Of a stretch of 64,000 bases of DNA, positions 24,621 through 31,624 are shown one piece after another. How positions within the stretch are numbered: the stretch's first letter is position 1; every line of letters begins with the position of its first letter. The position numbers and the translations under genes are program-made. The notes beneath the pieces are model-generated. The model was given only the letters and a program-made list of their open reading frames with translations, did no database searches and was not told the DNA's origin. The stretch covers positions 588,389 to 652,388 of the forward strand of contig NZ_LMLC01000005.1 in NCBI RefSeq assembly GCF_001421805.1, given 5' to 3'. Source of the DNA: Sphingomonas sp. Leaf34 (GTDB taxonomy: Bacteria > Pseudomonadota > Alphaproteobacteria > Sphingomonadales > Sphingomonadaceae).

Positions 24621-26030
24621 ATGAGCGAACTCGAGCTTCCCGAGGTCGAAACCGACACCCAACCCGAAACGCAGCTCGATCGCGACGATCATCTGCGGCC
24701 CGAATTCGTCCGCGCGGTGCTCGACGCGGTCGAGGAGGGCGACGACGAGGCCGCGCGCGCGCTCGTCGAGCCGCTCCACCCCGCCGACATCGCCGATCTG
24801 TTCGAGCTGACCCCGCAGGAGGATCGCGCCGCGCTCGCGCGCGCGGTCACCGACCTGCTCGGCGGCGACGTGTTCGCCGAGATGAACGATTATGTCCGCG
24901 AGGATCTGATCGACGCGCTCGAGCCGCACCAGGTCGCCGATCTCGCGTCCGAGCTCGATACCGACGACGCAGTCGCGATCATCGAGGACATGGACGAGGA
25001 CGAGCAGCGCGCCGTGTTGCGCGCGCTCGATCCCGACGATCGCGCGGCGATCGAGGAGGCGCTGAGCTACGCCGAGGAGTCCGCCGGTCGCCTGATGCAG
25101 CGCGAGCTGATCGCTGTCCCTGAGCATTGGACGGTCGGCGACGCGATCGATTATCTGCGCGGCCATGAGGAGCTGACGACCGATTTCTGGGAAATCTTCG
25201 TCGTCGACCCCGCGCACAAGCCGATCGGCACATGCCAGCTGTCGTGGATGCTGCGCACGCCGCGCGGGATCGCGATCGCCGACGTGATGAAGCGCGAACA
25301 GACGCTGATCCCGGTCGACATGGACCAGGAAGAGGTCGCGCTGCGCTTCCAGAAATACGCGCTGATCTCCGCCGCGGTGGTCGATCACGGCGGCCGGCTG
25401 GTCGGCATGATCACGGTCGACGACATCGTCCACATCATCTCCGAAGAGGCGGGCGAGGATACGCTGCGTCTGGCAGGGGCCGGCGACGGCGACATCAACG
25501 AGCCGATCCGGTTGACCGTGCGCACGCGCTTCACCTGGCTGGTGGTCAATCTGGGCACCGCGATGGTCGCGTCGTCGGTCGTCGGGCTGTTCCAGGGAAC
25601 GATCGCGAGCTTCGCGCTGCTCGCGGTACTGATGCCGATCGTCTCGGGCATGGGCGGCAATGCGGGGACGCAGACGCTCGCGGTGGTGGTGCGTGCGCTC
25701 GCGACCAACCAGCTGACGAGCTCCAATACGCGGCGGATGATCGGCCGCGAATTCCGCATCGCGGCTGCGAACGGCGTGATGCTGGGGGCGTTGATCGGCT
25801 GCGGGACCTATGTGATCTTCCATAACGAGAATCTGTCGATCGTGATCGCCGCGGCGATGCTGACCAACAATATCGTCGCGGGGCTCAGCGGCGTGCTGGT
25901 GCCGGTGACGCTCGACAAGTTCCGGATCGATCCCGCGGTGTCGTCGGCAGTGTTCGTGACGACGATGACCGACACAATGGGGTTCTTCTCGTTCCTCGGC
26001 CTCGCCAGTCTTTGGGGCCTGCACGGTTGA
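24621..26030 (+). CDS. mgtE: Magnesium transporter MgtE
   Basis: The 469-residue protein has the MgtE plan: an acidic N domain of helical repeats (residues 20-155), two CBS domains (about 155-285, with ISAAVVDHGGRLVGMITVDD), and five membrane helices from 300 onward with the family stretch MPIVSGMGGNAGTQTLAV that lines the Mg2+ path. The cytoplasmic part closes the channel when Mg2+ is high. The ATG at 24621 follows GGGAGG. The next gene starts 31 bases after its stop and may be in the same unit. Confidence 0.96.
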   Translation: MSELELPEVETDTQPETQLDRDDHLRPEFVRAVLDAVEEGDDEAARALVEPLHPADIADLFELTPQEDRAALARAVTDLLGGDVFAEMNDYVREDLIDALEPHQVADLASELDTDDAVAIIEDMDEDEQRAVLRALDPDDRAAIEEALSYAEESAGRLMQRELIAVPEHWTVGDAIDYLRGHEELTTDFWEIFVVDPAHKPIGTCQLSWMLRTPRGIAIADVMKREQTLIPVDMDQEEVALRFQKYALISAAVVDHGGRLVGMITVDDIVHIISEEAGEDTLRLAGAGDGDINEPIRLTVRTRFTWLVVNLGTAMVASSVVGLFQGTIASFALLAVLMPIVSGMGGNAGTQTLAVVVRALATNQLTSSNTRRMIGREFRIAAANGVMLGALIGCGTYVIFHNENLSIVIAAAMLTNNIVAGLSGVLVPVTLDKFRIDPAVSSAVFVTTMTDTMGFFSFLGLASLWGLHG

Positions 26031-26061
26031 TTGAGGCGGTTTAGGGCCCATTTTCAGCGAC

Positions 26062-26481
26062 ATGCCGCTTCACCTTACCCCCCTCCACCTCACGAAGGTC
26101 GCGTTCGGCGCGGACAGCGTCGACCATCTCGCCGAGCGGCTTCGCCTGCGTGGCGAGGAGGGGCCCGTGTTCCTGACGACCCGCTACCTGCCCAAGCGGC
26201 ACGAGGAGGTCGCCGGACAGGGATCGATGTTCTGGATCCTGAAGCACCAGTTGATCGCACGCTCGCCGATCCTCGGCTTCGGCGAGGCCGAGGGTGGCCG
26301 CGTCGCGATCCATATCGATCCCAAGCTCGTGCTGGTGCAGGCGCGACCCAAGCGCGCACATCAGGGCTGGCGCTATCTCGAAGACGCCGACGCCCCGCTC
26401 GATCTGGGCGGCGATGCGACTGGGCTCGACGTGATGCCACCCGCGCTGATGACGAAACTGGCCGAACTCGCGCTGATCTGA
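26062..26481 (+). CDS. DUF1489 family protein
   Basis: A 139-residue cytoplasmic protein that starts MPLHLTPLHLTKVAFGADSV and has the VFLTTRYLPKRHEEV and SMFWILKHQLIARSPILGF blocks of DUF1489. This family is conserved in alphaproteobacteria with no assigned role. It follows mgtE closely and converges on the GIN-domain gene, with 22 bases between stops. Confidence 0.9.
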   Translation: MPLHLTPLHLTKVAFGADSVDHLAERLRLRGEEGPVFLTTRYLPKRHEEVAGQGSMFWILKHQLIARSPILGFGEAEGGRVAIHIDPKLVLVQARPKRAHQGWRYLEDADAPLDLGGDATGLDVMPPALMTKLAELALI

Positions 26482-26503
26482 GCGGCCCACCTATCGCCTG
26501 GCC

Positions 26504-27226
26504 TCAGGAAGGCGCGCCCGCTTTCCCGCACACGACCGGGCCGCCCGCCGCGGCATCCACCCGGCATTTCGCAGCACCGGTGACCGTCACCGTCCCCAGC
26601 CCGCTGTTCGTCACCTGCGCGGTGTAGCGCGCCGCCGCCTTCGTCTCGCCGACCCCGTCGAGATGGACGGTCAGGTCGTTGACCGCCAGCCCCGATGCGT
26701 CGATCGCGCCCGGCCCGCTCGTCACCAGTCGCGCCCGCGCCGCGCGGCCCGCGAGCGTCATCTGCCCCGTGCCGATCAGCGTCGCGTTCAACTGGTCGGT
26801 ATCGGCAGCAGCAACCGACAGGCTGCCATTGCCGCTAACCGTGACATCGACCCGCATGCCGCGCATCCTGGCGATCGTCAGCCGTCCACCGGCCGCCACG
26901 CTGGCCGAGGACAGCCCGGGCGTCGATAGCATGATCACGATCGGTCCTGCCCCCCGCCCCTCTTGGCCCCGCCCCTGTTCACCCCAGCCGCCGGTGCCCT
27001 TGCGCACCGACAGCGTCGTACCGTCGACCCGCACCGCCACCCCCTGAGTCGCACGGGGATCGCCGGTGATCGTCGCACGCGGGGAGCCGATTGTGACGCG
27101 AACCTCGAACGGCCCCTCTACGCGCACCCGATCGAAGCTGCCGACCGACTCGGTCCGGCTGGCGGTGGAGGGCTGTGCGAACGCCGGCGACGACAGGAGC
27201 AGCGACGATGCAAGCAGATATCTCAT
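26504..27226 (-). CDS. GIN-domain (DUF2807) exported protein
   Basis: The 240-residue protein has a signal peptide (MRYLLASSLLLSSPAFAQ) and a repetitive right-handed beta-type domain: VRVEGPFEVRVTIGSP, VSGNGSLSVAAAD, IGTGQMTLAG, GPGAIDASGL. Each turn holds a G-x-G-x pattern typical of GIN/DUF2807, a head-domain often attached to cell-surface and redox proteins. The function is unknown. It lies 36 bases after the stop of a second GIN-domain gene, so the two probably form an operon. Confidence 0.85.
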   Translation of the reverse strand: MRYLLASSLLLSSPAFAQPSTASRTESVGSFDRVRVEGPFEVRVTIGSPRATITGDPRATQGVAVRVDGTTLSVRKGTGGWGEQGRGQEGRGAGPIVIMLSTPGLSSASVAAGGRLTIARMRGMRVDVTVSGNGSLSVAAADTDQLNATLIGTGQMTLAGRAARARLVTSGPGAIDASGLAVNDLTVHLDGVGETKAAARYTAQVTNSGLGTVTVTGAAKCRVDAAAGGPVVCGKAGAPS

Positions 27227-27262
27227 GCCCGCACCGTCGCCGCTCCCGCCGCATCGCGCAAG

Positions 27263-27994
27263 TCAGCGGCCGCAGCGCACGTTGCCCGAGCCCATCTTCG
27301 ATATCGTGCAGCGCGAGCGTGGGCCGAGGTCGACGTCGCCCGACCCCATCATGTCGACCTTGGCGGGGCCGTCGACGACCGCGCGGACGCTGCCCGAGCC
27401 TGCGATCTCGACCTTGGCGGATCTCGCTTGCAGCCGCGCGCCGTCGACATCGCCCGAGCCCGCAATCTCGACGTTCAGGTTGCGCGCGACGCCGCTGGCG
27501 CGCGCGGTCCCCGAGCCCGCGATCGAGAAGTTCGCCGCGTCGACCTGCACCGCGGCGATCGTCAGATTGCCCGAGCCCGCGATCCCGCCTGCGAACGCGC
27601 CGCCCTCGACCCGGTCGATCGCCATGTTGCCCGAGCCGGAGACGGTCGCCGCGCTCAGCCGCGGCAGCGTGACGTACACCTTGACCTTCGCGCTTTTGCT
27701 CCAGCCGAAGCCCGTCCCGTTCTTGCGGCCGATATCGAGCGTCGCGCCGTCACGCGCGATACGCAGCCGGTCGAGCTGCTCGGTCGGCCCCTCCGCGCGG
27801 ACCGAGAAGCCCGTGCCGAGGCGGACGTCGACATCGTCCGCGCCGCGCAGGTCGATCTGGTGGAAATCGACGATCTGGAAGGTGCGCGTCGTGCCCGACC
27901 CCGAGGCAGCGACACCCGATCCCTCCGCGTCGCCGTCCCAGCCGAACGAGCAGGCTGCAAGAGGGATGATCAGCCCGAGCGCAAGAAAGTTCAT
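27263..27994 (-). CDS. GIN-domain (DUF2807) lipoprotein
   Basis: A 243-residue lipoprotein with the lipobox LAAC (C15 of MNFLALGLIIPLAAC). The body is a beta-helix-like array in which short blocks recur: ATVSGSGNMAIDRVEGGAF, GIAGSGNLTIAAVQ, SIAGSGTARAS, EIAGSGDVDGA, EIAGSGSVRAV, MMGSGDVDLG, KMGSGNVRCG, seven turns in all. The ATG at 27994 has AGGAGG five bases upstream. This is a clearer GIN array than that of its partner, and the two may act together in the envelope. Confidence 0.88.
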   Translation of the reverse strand: MNFLALGLIIPLAACSFGWDGDAEGSGVAASGSGTTRTFQIVDFHQIDLRGADDVDVRLGTGFSVRAEGPTEQLDRLRIARDGATLDIGRKNGTGFGWSKSAKVKVYVTLPRLSAATVSGSGNMAIDRVEGGAFAGGIAGSGNLTIAAVQVDAANFSIAGSGTARASGVARNLNVEIAGSGDVDGARLQARSAKVEIAGSGSVRAVVDGPAKVDMMGSGDVDLGPRSRCTISKMGSGNVRCGR

Positions 27995-28128
27995 CGCAGC
28001 CTCCTGTGTGTTGTCAAAACAATACACCTGATCGGAAGCGGTGCCAAGCGGATTTGCGCGCGATGCTTTTTAGGGAATGGTGACGATGCGCCCCGGTCGG
28101 GGGCACGATGCCGGGACCGATCGTCGCG

Positions 28129-28491
28129 CTATTTGCGCTTGCACGGATAGGCGTCGCGCAGCGCATCGCGCACGACGAAGGACGGCGCACCGGTGCCCGT
28201 CTTCTTGGCGCGTGCACGTAGATAGCCGCGCACCGTGGCCGCGACCTTGATGTTCGAGACGCTGGCCGGCAGCGGACAGATGTCGCCCGCCAGCGACAGC
28301 GCGTCGAACTCGCCAAGGATGTATCCGGTGCAGAAGTTCGCGCTCGGGTCGCTATCCTTGCCCTGGCAGAATTCGAGAAGCTGTTGGGTCGTGAGCGAAC
28401 TCACCACCACCGCTCGATCGGGCGCCCCATCGGTCTTGCGAGCAGGCGCACGATCGGTCGCGGCAAGTACGGCAAGCATCAGCAGGATCAT
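28129..28491 (-). CDS. Rap1a/Tai-like small secreted protein
   Basis: A 120-residue protein with a short signal (MILLMLAVLAATDRAPA). It has the Rap1a pattern LTTQQLLEFCQGKDSDPSAN followed by FCTGYILGEFDAL and a third cysteine pair further on (ICPLPAS, AYPCKRK). Rap1a and Tai proteins are periplasmic immunity factors for type VI amidase toxins, but many members are orphans, as here. It lies beside an L,D-transpeptidase gene, which would suit a cell-wall role. Confidence 0.75.
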   Translation of the reverse strand: MILLMLAVLAATDRAPARKTDGAPDRAVVVSSLTTQQLLEFCQGKDSDPSANFCTGYILGEFDALSLAGDICPLPASVSNIKVAATVRGYLRARAKKTGTGAPSFVVRDALRDAYPCKRK

Positions 28492-28518
28492 CGTTTTCCC
28501 TTCGCGCCGGACCGCACT

Positions 28519-29289
28519 TCAACGCGCGACGGCGGCACTGACATAGGGCAGCAGGCGCACGCGTGGGAACACGTCGTCGAGCGATTTCGTGTCGGGCAGG
28601 ATGTAGACGACCCCGCCCTTCTTCTGGAACGCCGGCGTCAGCGTACGGGTATAGAATTTGGTGCCGACGTTGATGCAGCCGAAACTGATGCGGTTGTCGT
28701 CGGGCGACGGCGACACCAGCCGGTCGACGCGGTGCTCGCTCTTGTGCGTGGTGATCACCGCATGCAGCGCCACCGAATTCGCATAATCGACCCAGATCAC
28801 GCGCTGGCGACCAAAGGCGCGCCCGAACTTCGCGACGAACCGCCCCGCGGGCGTGGTCCGCTCGGCCGGACCGATATCAGCAAGATCCTTGGCGCCGATG
28901 CCCGGCGAGGAGTCGTCGCCGATGCCGACGCCCAGCAGGACGGGCGTCACGCCCATGAAGTCGCCCTTGCCACTGAAGAGCAGCAACGACGCCGCCTGCT
29001 TGTCGATCACGGCATAGGGCAGACCGCCATTGTCATGCTCGGCCGCGATCCAGGCGATCATGCGGCTCGCCGGCTCCGATTGCGGCGGCAACACCAGCGG
29101 CGGCGCCACGACCTTGGCGGCCTTCGCGCGCGCGCGCTTGGCCTGCGCGCTCGGCTTGGCTTTGCGCGACTTGGTCGCGGCCGCCCCCGCCCCCGCCCTC
29201 GCCGACACCGCTTGCGGCGCGACGAGGGCGAGCGCGATCGCCAGGCCGAAGCCTGTACGACACGCGCGACGGGACAAACCGGCGGACAT
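28519..29289 (-). CDS. L,D-transpeptidase-like (YkuD) exported protein
   Basis: The 256-residue protein has a signal peptide (TGFGLAIALALVAPQAVSA), a lysine/alanine-rich linker over residues 35-62 and a YkuD-type domain: AERTTPAGRFVAKFGR, ALHAVITTHKSEHRVDR and NRISFGCINV, where the cysteine is the nucleophile. Such enzymes form 3-3 cross-links or anchor lipoproteins in peptidoglycan. The usual histidine of the HGC motif is replaced by phenylalanine (FGC), so activity is open. The ATG at 29289 was chosen; a GTG three bases upstream is equally possible. Confidence 0.82.
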   Translation of the reverse strand: MSAGLSRRACRTGFGLAIALALVAPQAVSARAGAGAAATKSRKAKPSAQAKRARAKAAKVVAPPLVLPPQSEPASRMIAWIAAEHDNGGLPYAVIDKQAASLLLFSGKGDFMGVTPVLLGVGIGDDSSPGIGAKDLADIGPAERTTPAGRFVAKFGRAFGRQRVIWVDYANSVALHAVITTHKSEHRVDRLVSPSPDDNRISFGCINVGTKFYTRTLTPAFQKKGGVVYILPDTKSLDDVFPRVRLLPYVSAAVAR

Positions 29290-29346
29290 CACGATGCGGA
29301 TGTCCGGCCGGGCCCGTCCGTCGATGCAGGCACTGGCGATGATGGC

Positions 29347-29658
29347 TTAGCCGCGCGGCTTGCGCTGGCGCTGCTTGGCCTGCATCTGCATCTGCTGGTC
29401 GAGGCCATCGACGCGGCTGTTGATCTGGTCGATCCGCTGGCCGTTCTGCTGCGACTGACCGGCGGCCGCCTGCGCCTGGGCCAGCGCCTGGCCCGACGTG
29501 CCTTCGACGGTCCGCAGCTGACCGTCGAGGCCGTCGATCCGCGTGTTGACCACGGCGATCTGCTCGCGGACGAAGCCCTTGGTGGCGCACCCGCTAAGCC
29601 CGATCCCGGCGATCAGGATGAGGGCGACCGTCGGGTATTTCGGGAGATTCGAACGCAT
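29347..29658 (-). CDS. Small coiled-coil lipoprotein
   Basis: A 103-residue lipoprotein with lipobox LSGC (C24) after a 23-residue signal. The mature part is rich in Gln and Ala with a heptad-like pattern (IDGLDGQLRTVEGTSGQALA, then RIDQINSRVDGLDQQMQMQ), which suggests a Lpp-like or fibrous trimer. It ends in a basic tail (QRQRKPRG). The ATG at 29658 has GAAGGA seven bases upstream. Its neighbour is the L,D-transpeptidase, and such proteins are known substrates of that class, though this is inference. Confidence 0.82.
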   Translation of the reverse strand: MRSNLPKYPTVALILIAGIGLSGCATKGFVREQIAVVNTRIDGLDGQLRTVEGTSGQALAQAQAAAGQSQQNGQRIDQINSRVDGLDQQMQMQAKQRQRKPRG

Positions 29659-29998
29659 ATACTTATCCTTCCAAGACTGGATGGCGCCAGTCAGCGGAGA
29701 GTCGACGGAATGACAATCGATATCCGTCGAGACGTTCGTGCCATGCGGTGAGAGTTGGCCGATCTCGGCACCTAGGACTGGATTGGCGGTGCAACGAGAC
29801 GGGCGGTCGCTTTCTCTACGTGTCGCAAGCTTGTGTTCAGAATTGCAGAATTCATATCGTATAGTCGAAGAAATACTTGGACAAGACGGACGCCATTTCG
29901 AGCCGCGGCGTCCGGCCGACGCACGTTCCAGATCCGACCATAACGAAAAAGGGCGGCCCCGCAGGACCGCCCTTTCGTCTCGGCAAGGAGCGCGGGCG
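29659..29998. other. Intergenic region with the carD terminator
   Basis: About 340 bases without a gene. The right end holds a terminator for carD: stem GGGCGG(C/U)CC, CGCA loop and A/T runs at 29946-29975. The remainder is A/T-richer than the genes around it and must contain the promoter of the coiled-coil lipoprotein. Confidence 0.75.
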
Positions 29999-30532
29999 TC
30001 AGACCGGCACCTTGTCCTTGTTGTAGATCGCGGCCGCGGCGCGCAGGATGTCGAGGATCTTCTCCTGCGCCTTGGGCTCGTCGAGCTCTTCCATCGCGGC
30101 CAGTTCGCGCGCGAGCCGGCTGGTCGCGCCTTCGAAGATCTGGCGCTCGGAATAGCTCTGCTCAGGCTGGTCGTCGGCACGGAACAGGTCGCGGACCACT
30201 TCGGCGATCGACACCAGGTCGCCCGAATTGATCTTCGCCTCATATTCCTGCGCACGGCGCGACCACATGGTGCGCTTGACCTTGGGCTTGCCCTTGAGCG
30301 TGTCCATCGCCTCGCGCATCGTCTTGTCCGACGACAGCTTGCGCATGCCGACGCTTTCGGCCTTGTTGGTCGGCACGCGGAGCGTCATGCGCTCTTTCTC
30401 GAACCGCAGGACATAGAGTTCCAGTGTCATGCCGGCGATTTCCGAGCGCTGGAGCTCGATCACACGGCCGACCCCGTGCTTTGGATAAACGACGAAATCA
30501 CCGACATCGAAGGACAGTGCCTTGGCAGCCAT
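29999..30532 (-). CDS. carD: CarD family transcriptional regulator
   Basis: The 177-residue protein has the CarD start FDVGDFVVYPKHGVGRVIEL (the RNA-polymerase-binding Tudor-like fold) and a helical C-terminal half (SRRAQEYEAKINSGDLVSIA). It binds the beta subunit of RNA polymerase and stabilises open complexes, chiefly at rRNA and stress promoters. It has its own terminator at 29946-29975. It follows fdxA on the same strand by about 200 bases. Confidence 0.95.
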   Translation of the reverse strand: MAAKALSFDVGDFVVYPKHGVGRVIELQRSEIAGMTLELYVLRFEKERMTLRVPTNKAESVGMRKLSSDKTMREAMDTLKGKPKVKRTMWSRRAQEYEAKINSGDLVSIAEVVRDLFRADDQPEQSYSERQIFEGATSRLARELAAMEELDEPKAQEKILDILRAAAAIYNKDKVPV

Positions 30533-30735
30533 TTGGGGCCTTTCCGGATCAGGCCTCCACGCGACGCCTCGACGAAGGACTCGTCGCTGCTACATCGGGG
30601 GGAGGGATAGGTCTAAACGTCAGGCGCACGACGTGAGTCATCGCGCCCGTCACGGACCCATCTAGCAGCTTTGCAACAAAATTACCAGCCGAACGTGGCA
30701 GGCGGCTTGCCCTTTTCCGGATTCGCCGCCTCTTA

Positions 30736-31077
30736 TCAGTCCCCTGCGCCGGGTTCGGGCGAGAAATACTTGTCGAACTTGCCCTCGACGCCCTTCATCG
30801 CATCGGCGTCGGGGGGCGTCTGGTTGTCATTGCGCGTGACGTTGGGCCATTGCGCCGAGAAGGTCGTGTTGAGCTCGAGCCATTGCTCGAGTCCGCTCTC
30901 GGTGTCGGGCAGGATCGCTTCGGCGGGGCATTCGGGCTCGCACACGCCGCAATCGATGCACTCGCTGGGATTGATCACCAGCATGTTCTCGCCCTCGTAG
31001 AAGCAATCGACCGGGCACACTTCCACGCAGTCCATATACTTGCAGCGGATGCAGGCGTCGGTGACGACGTAGGTCAT
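30736..31077 (-). CDS. fdxA: Ferredoxin FdxA (7Fe type)
   Basis: A 113-residue low-potential ferredoxin with cysteines at 9, 12, 17, 21, 25 and 40, 43, 46, 50 (CIRCKYMDCVEVCPVDC and CIDCGVCEPECP), the pattern for one [3Fe-4S] and one [4Fe-4S] cluster. The extended acidic C-terminus (about 55 residues) is normal for the alphaproteobacterial type. It moves electrons between cytoplasmic redox enzymes. The context of helicase, S4 protein and CarD is the usual one in alphaproteobacteria. Confidence 0.96.
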   Translation of the reverse strand: MTYVVTDACIRCKYMDCVEVCPVDCFYEGENMLVINPSECIDCGVCEPECPAEAILPDTESGLEQWLELNTTFSAQWPNVTRNDNQTPPDADAMKGVEGKFDKYFSPEPGAGD

Positions 31078-31225
31078 TATGAGAACTCCTGGGCCGGATT
31101 CCTTTCCGGCGACGAACGCGCCAGCGACTATGCCCGCAGGTCCCTCGCGTCAATCATAGCAAGCCTTCTGCGAGACGTTATCAAGCTATCCCACACCCGC
31201 CGACCTCCACCGTCCCCTCCTCCAA

Positions 31226-31308
31226 CGTCATCATGACGAAAGTCAGGACCCAGAGTCGCGAAGGAACGGCCCGCTTGGCTCTGGGTCCTGACTTTCGTCA
31301 GGATGACG
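31226..31308. repeat. Inverted repeat, family B, entering a coding region
   Basis: Arms starting GTCATCATGACGAAAGTCAG and ending GACTTTCGTCAGGATGACG, with a 27-base spacer. The right arm supplies the last codons of the hslR gene, and the stop codon lies inside the element. Confidence 0.8.
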
Positions 31309-31617
31309 GATGTCCGCGTCCAGCGTTCCCTGCGCCGGATCGCGTACCGCCGCGGCGGGCGTGCTGCCCGCAACCAGATCCTGATAGCAGGCCTGCGCCT
31401 CCGGAGCGGGGCCACGGCGCGACGGCAGCGCTTCGACGCGGATGACGCGAACTTGGTCTTGCGCAGCAAAGGTCAGCACGTTGCCGATCCGTACCGGGCA
31501 ATGCGCCCGGTCGATCGCGCGCCCGTCGATGCGCAGGCGCCCCTTCTCGGCGATCGCCTGCGCCGCGCTGCGCGTCTTGGCGAGCCGCACGAACCACAGG
31601 AACCGGTCGATCCGCAT
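31243..31617 (-). CDS. hslR: S4-domain RNA-binding protein (HslR-like)
   Basis: The 124-residue protein starts with an S4 domain (MRIDRFLWFVRLAKTRSAAQ, then GRLRIDGRAIDRAHCPVRIG), the fold of Hsp15, which binds stalled 50S subunits. The family ends near residue 100; the remaining tail (DIRHPDESQDPEPSGPFLRD) is read from a family B repeat and is not part of the family. ATG 31617 has GAAGG ahead; ATG 31632 is an alternative. It overlaps the helicase stop, so it is translationally coupled to it. Confidence 0.88.
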   Translation of the reverse strand: MRIDRFLWFVRLAKTRSAAQAIAEKGRLRIDGRAIDRAHCPVRIGNVLTFAAQDQVRVIRVEALPSRRGPAPEAQACYQDLVAGSTPAAAVRDPAQGTLDADIRHPDESQDPEPSGPFLRDSGS

Positions 31618-31624
31618 CGCGCCT

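Noticed and set aside
24606..26063. A 485-codon frame opposite mgtE
   Set aside because: Shadow of mgtE; the sense frame has all MgtE features.
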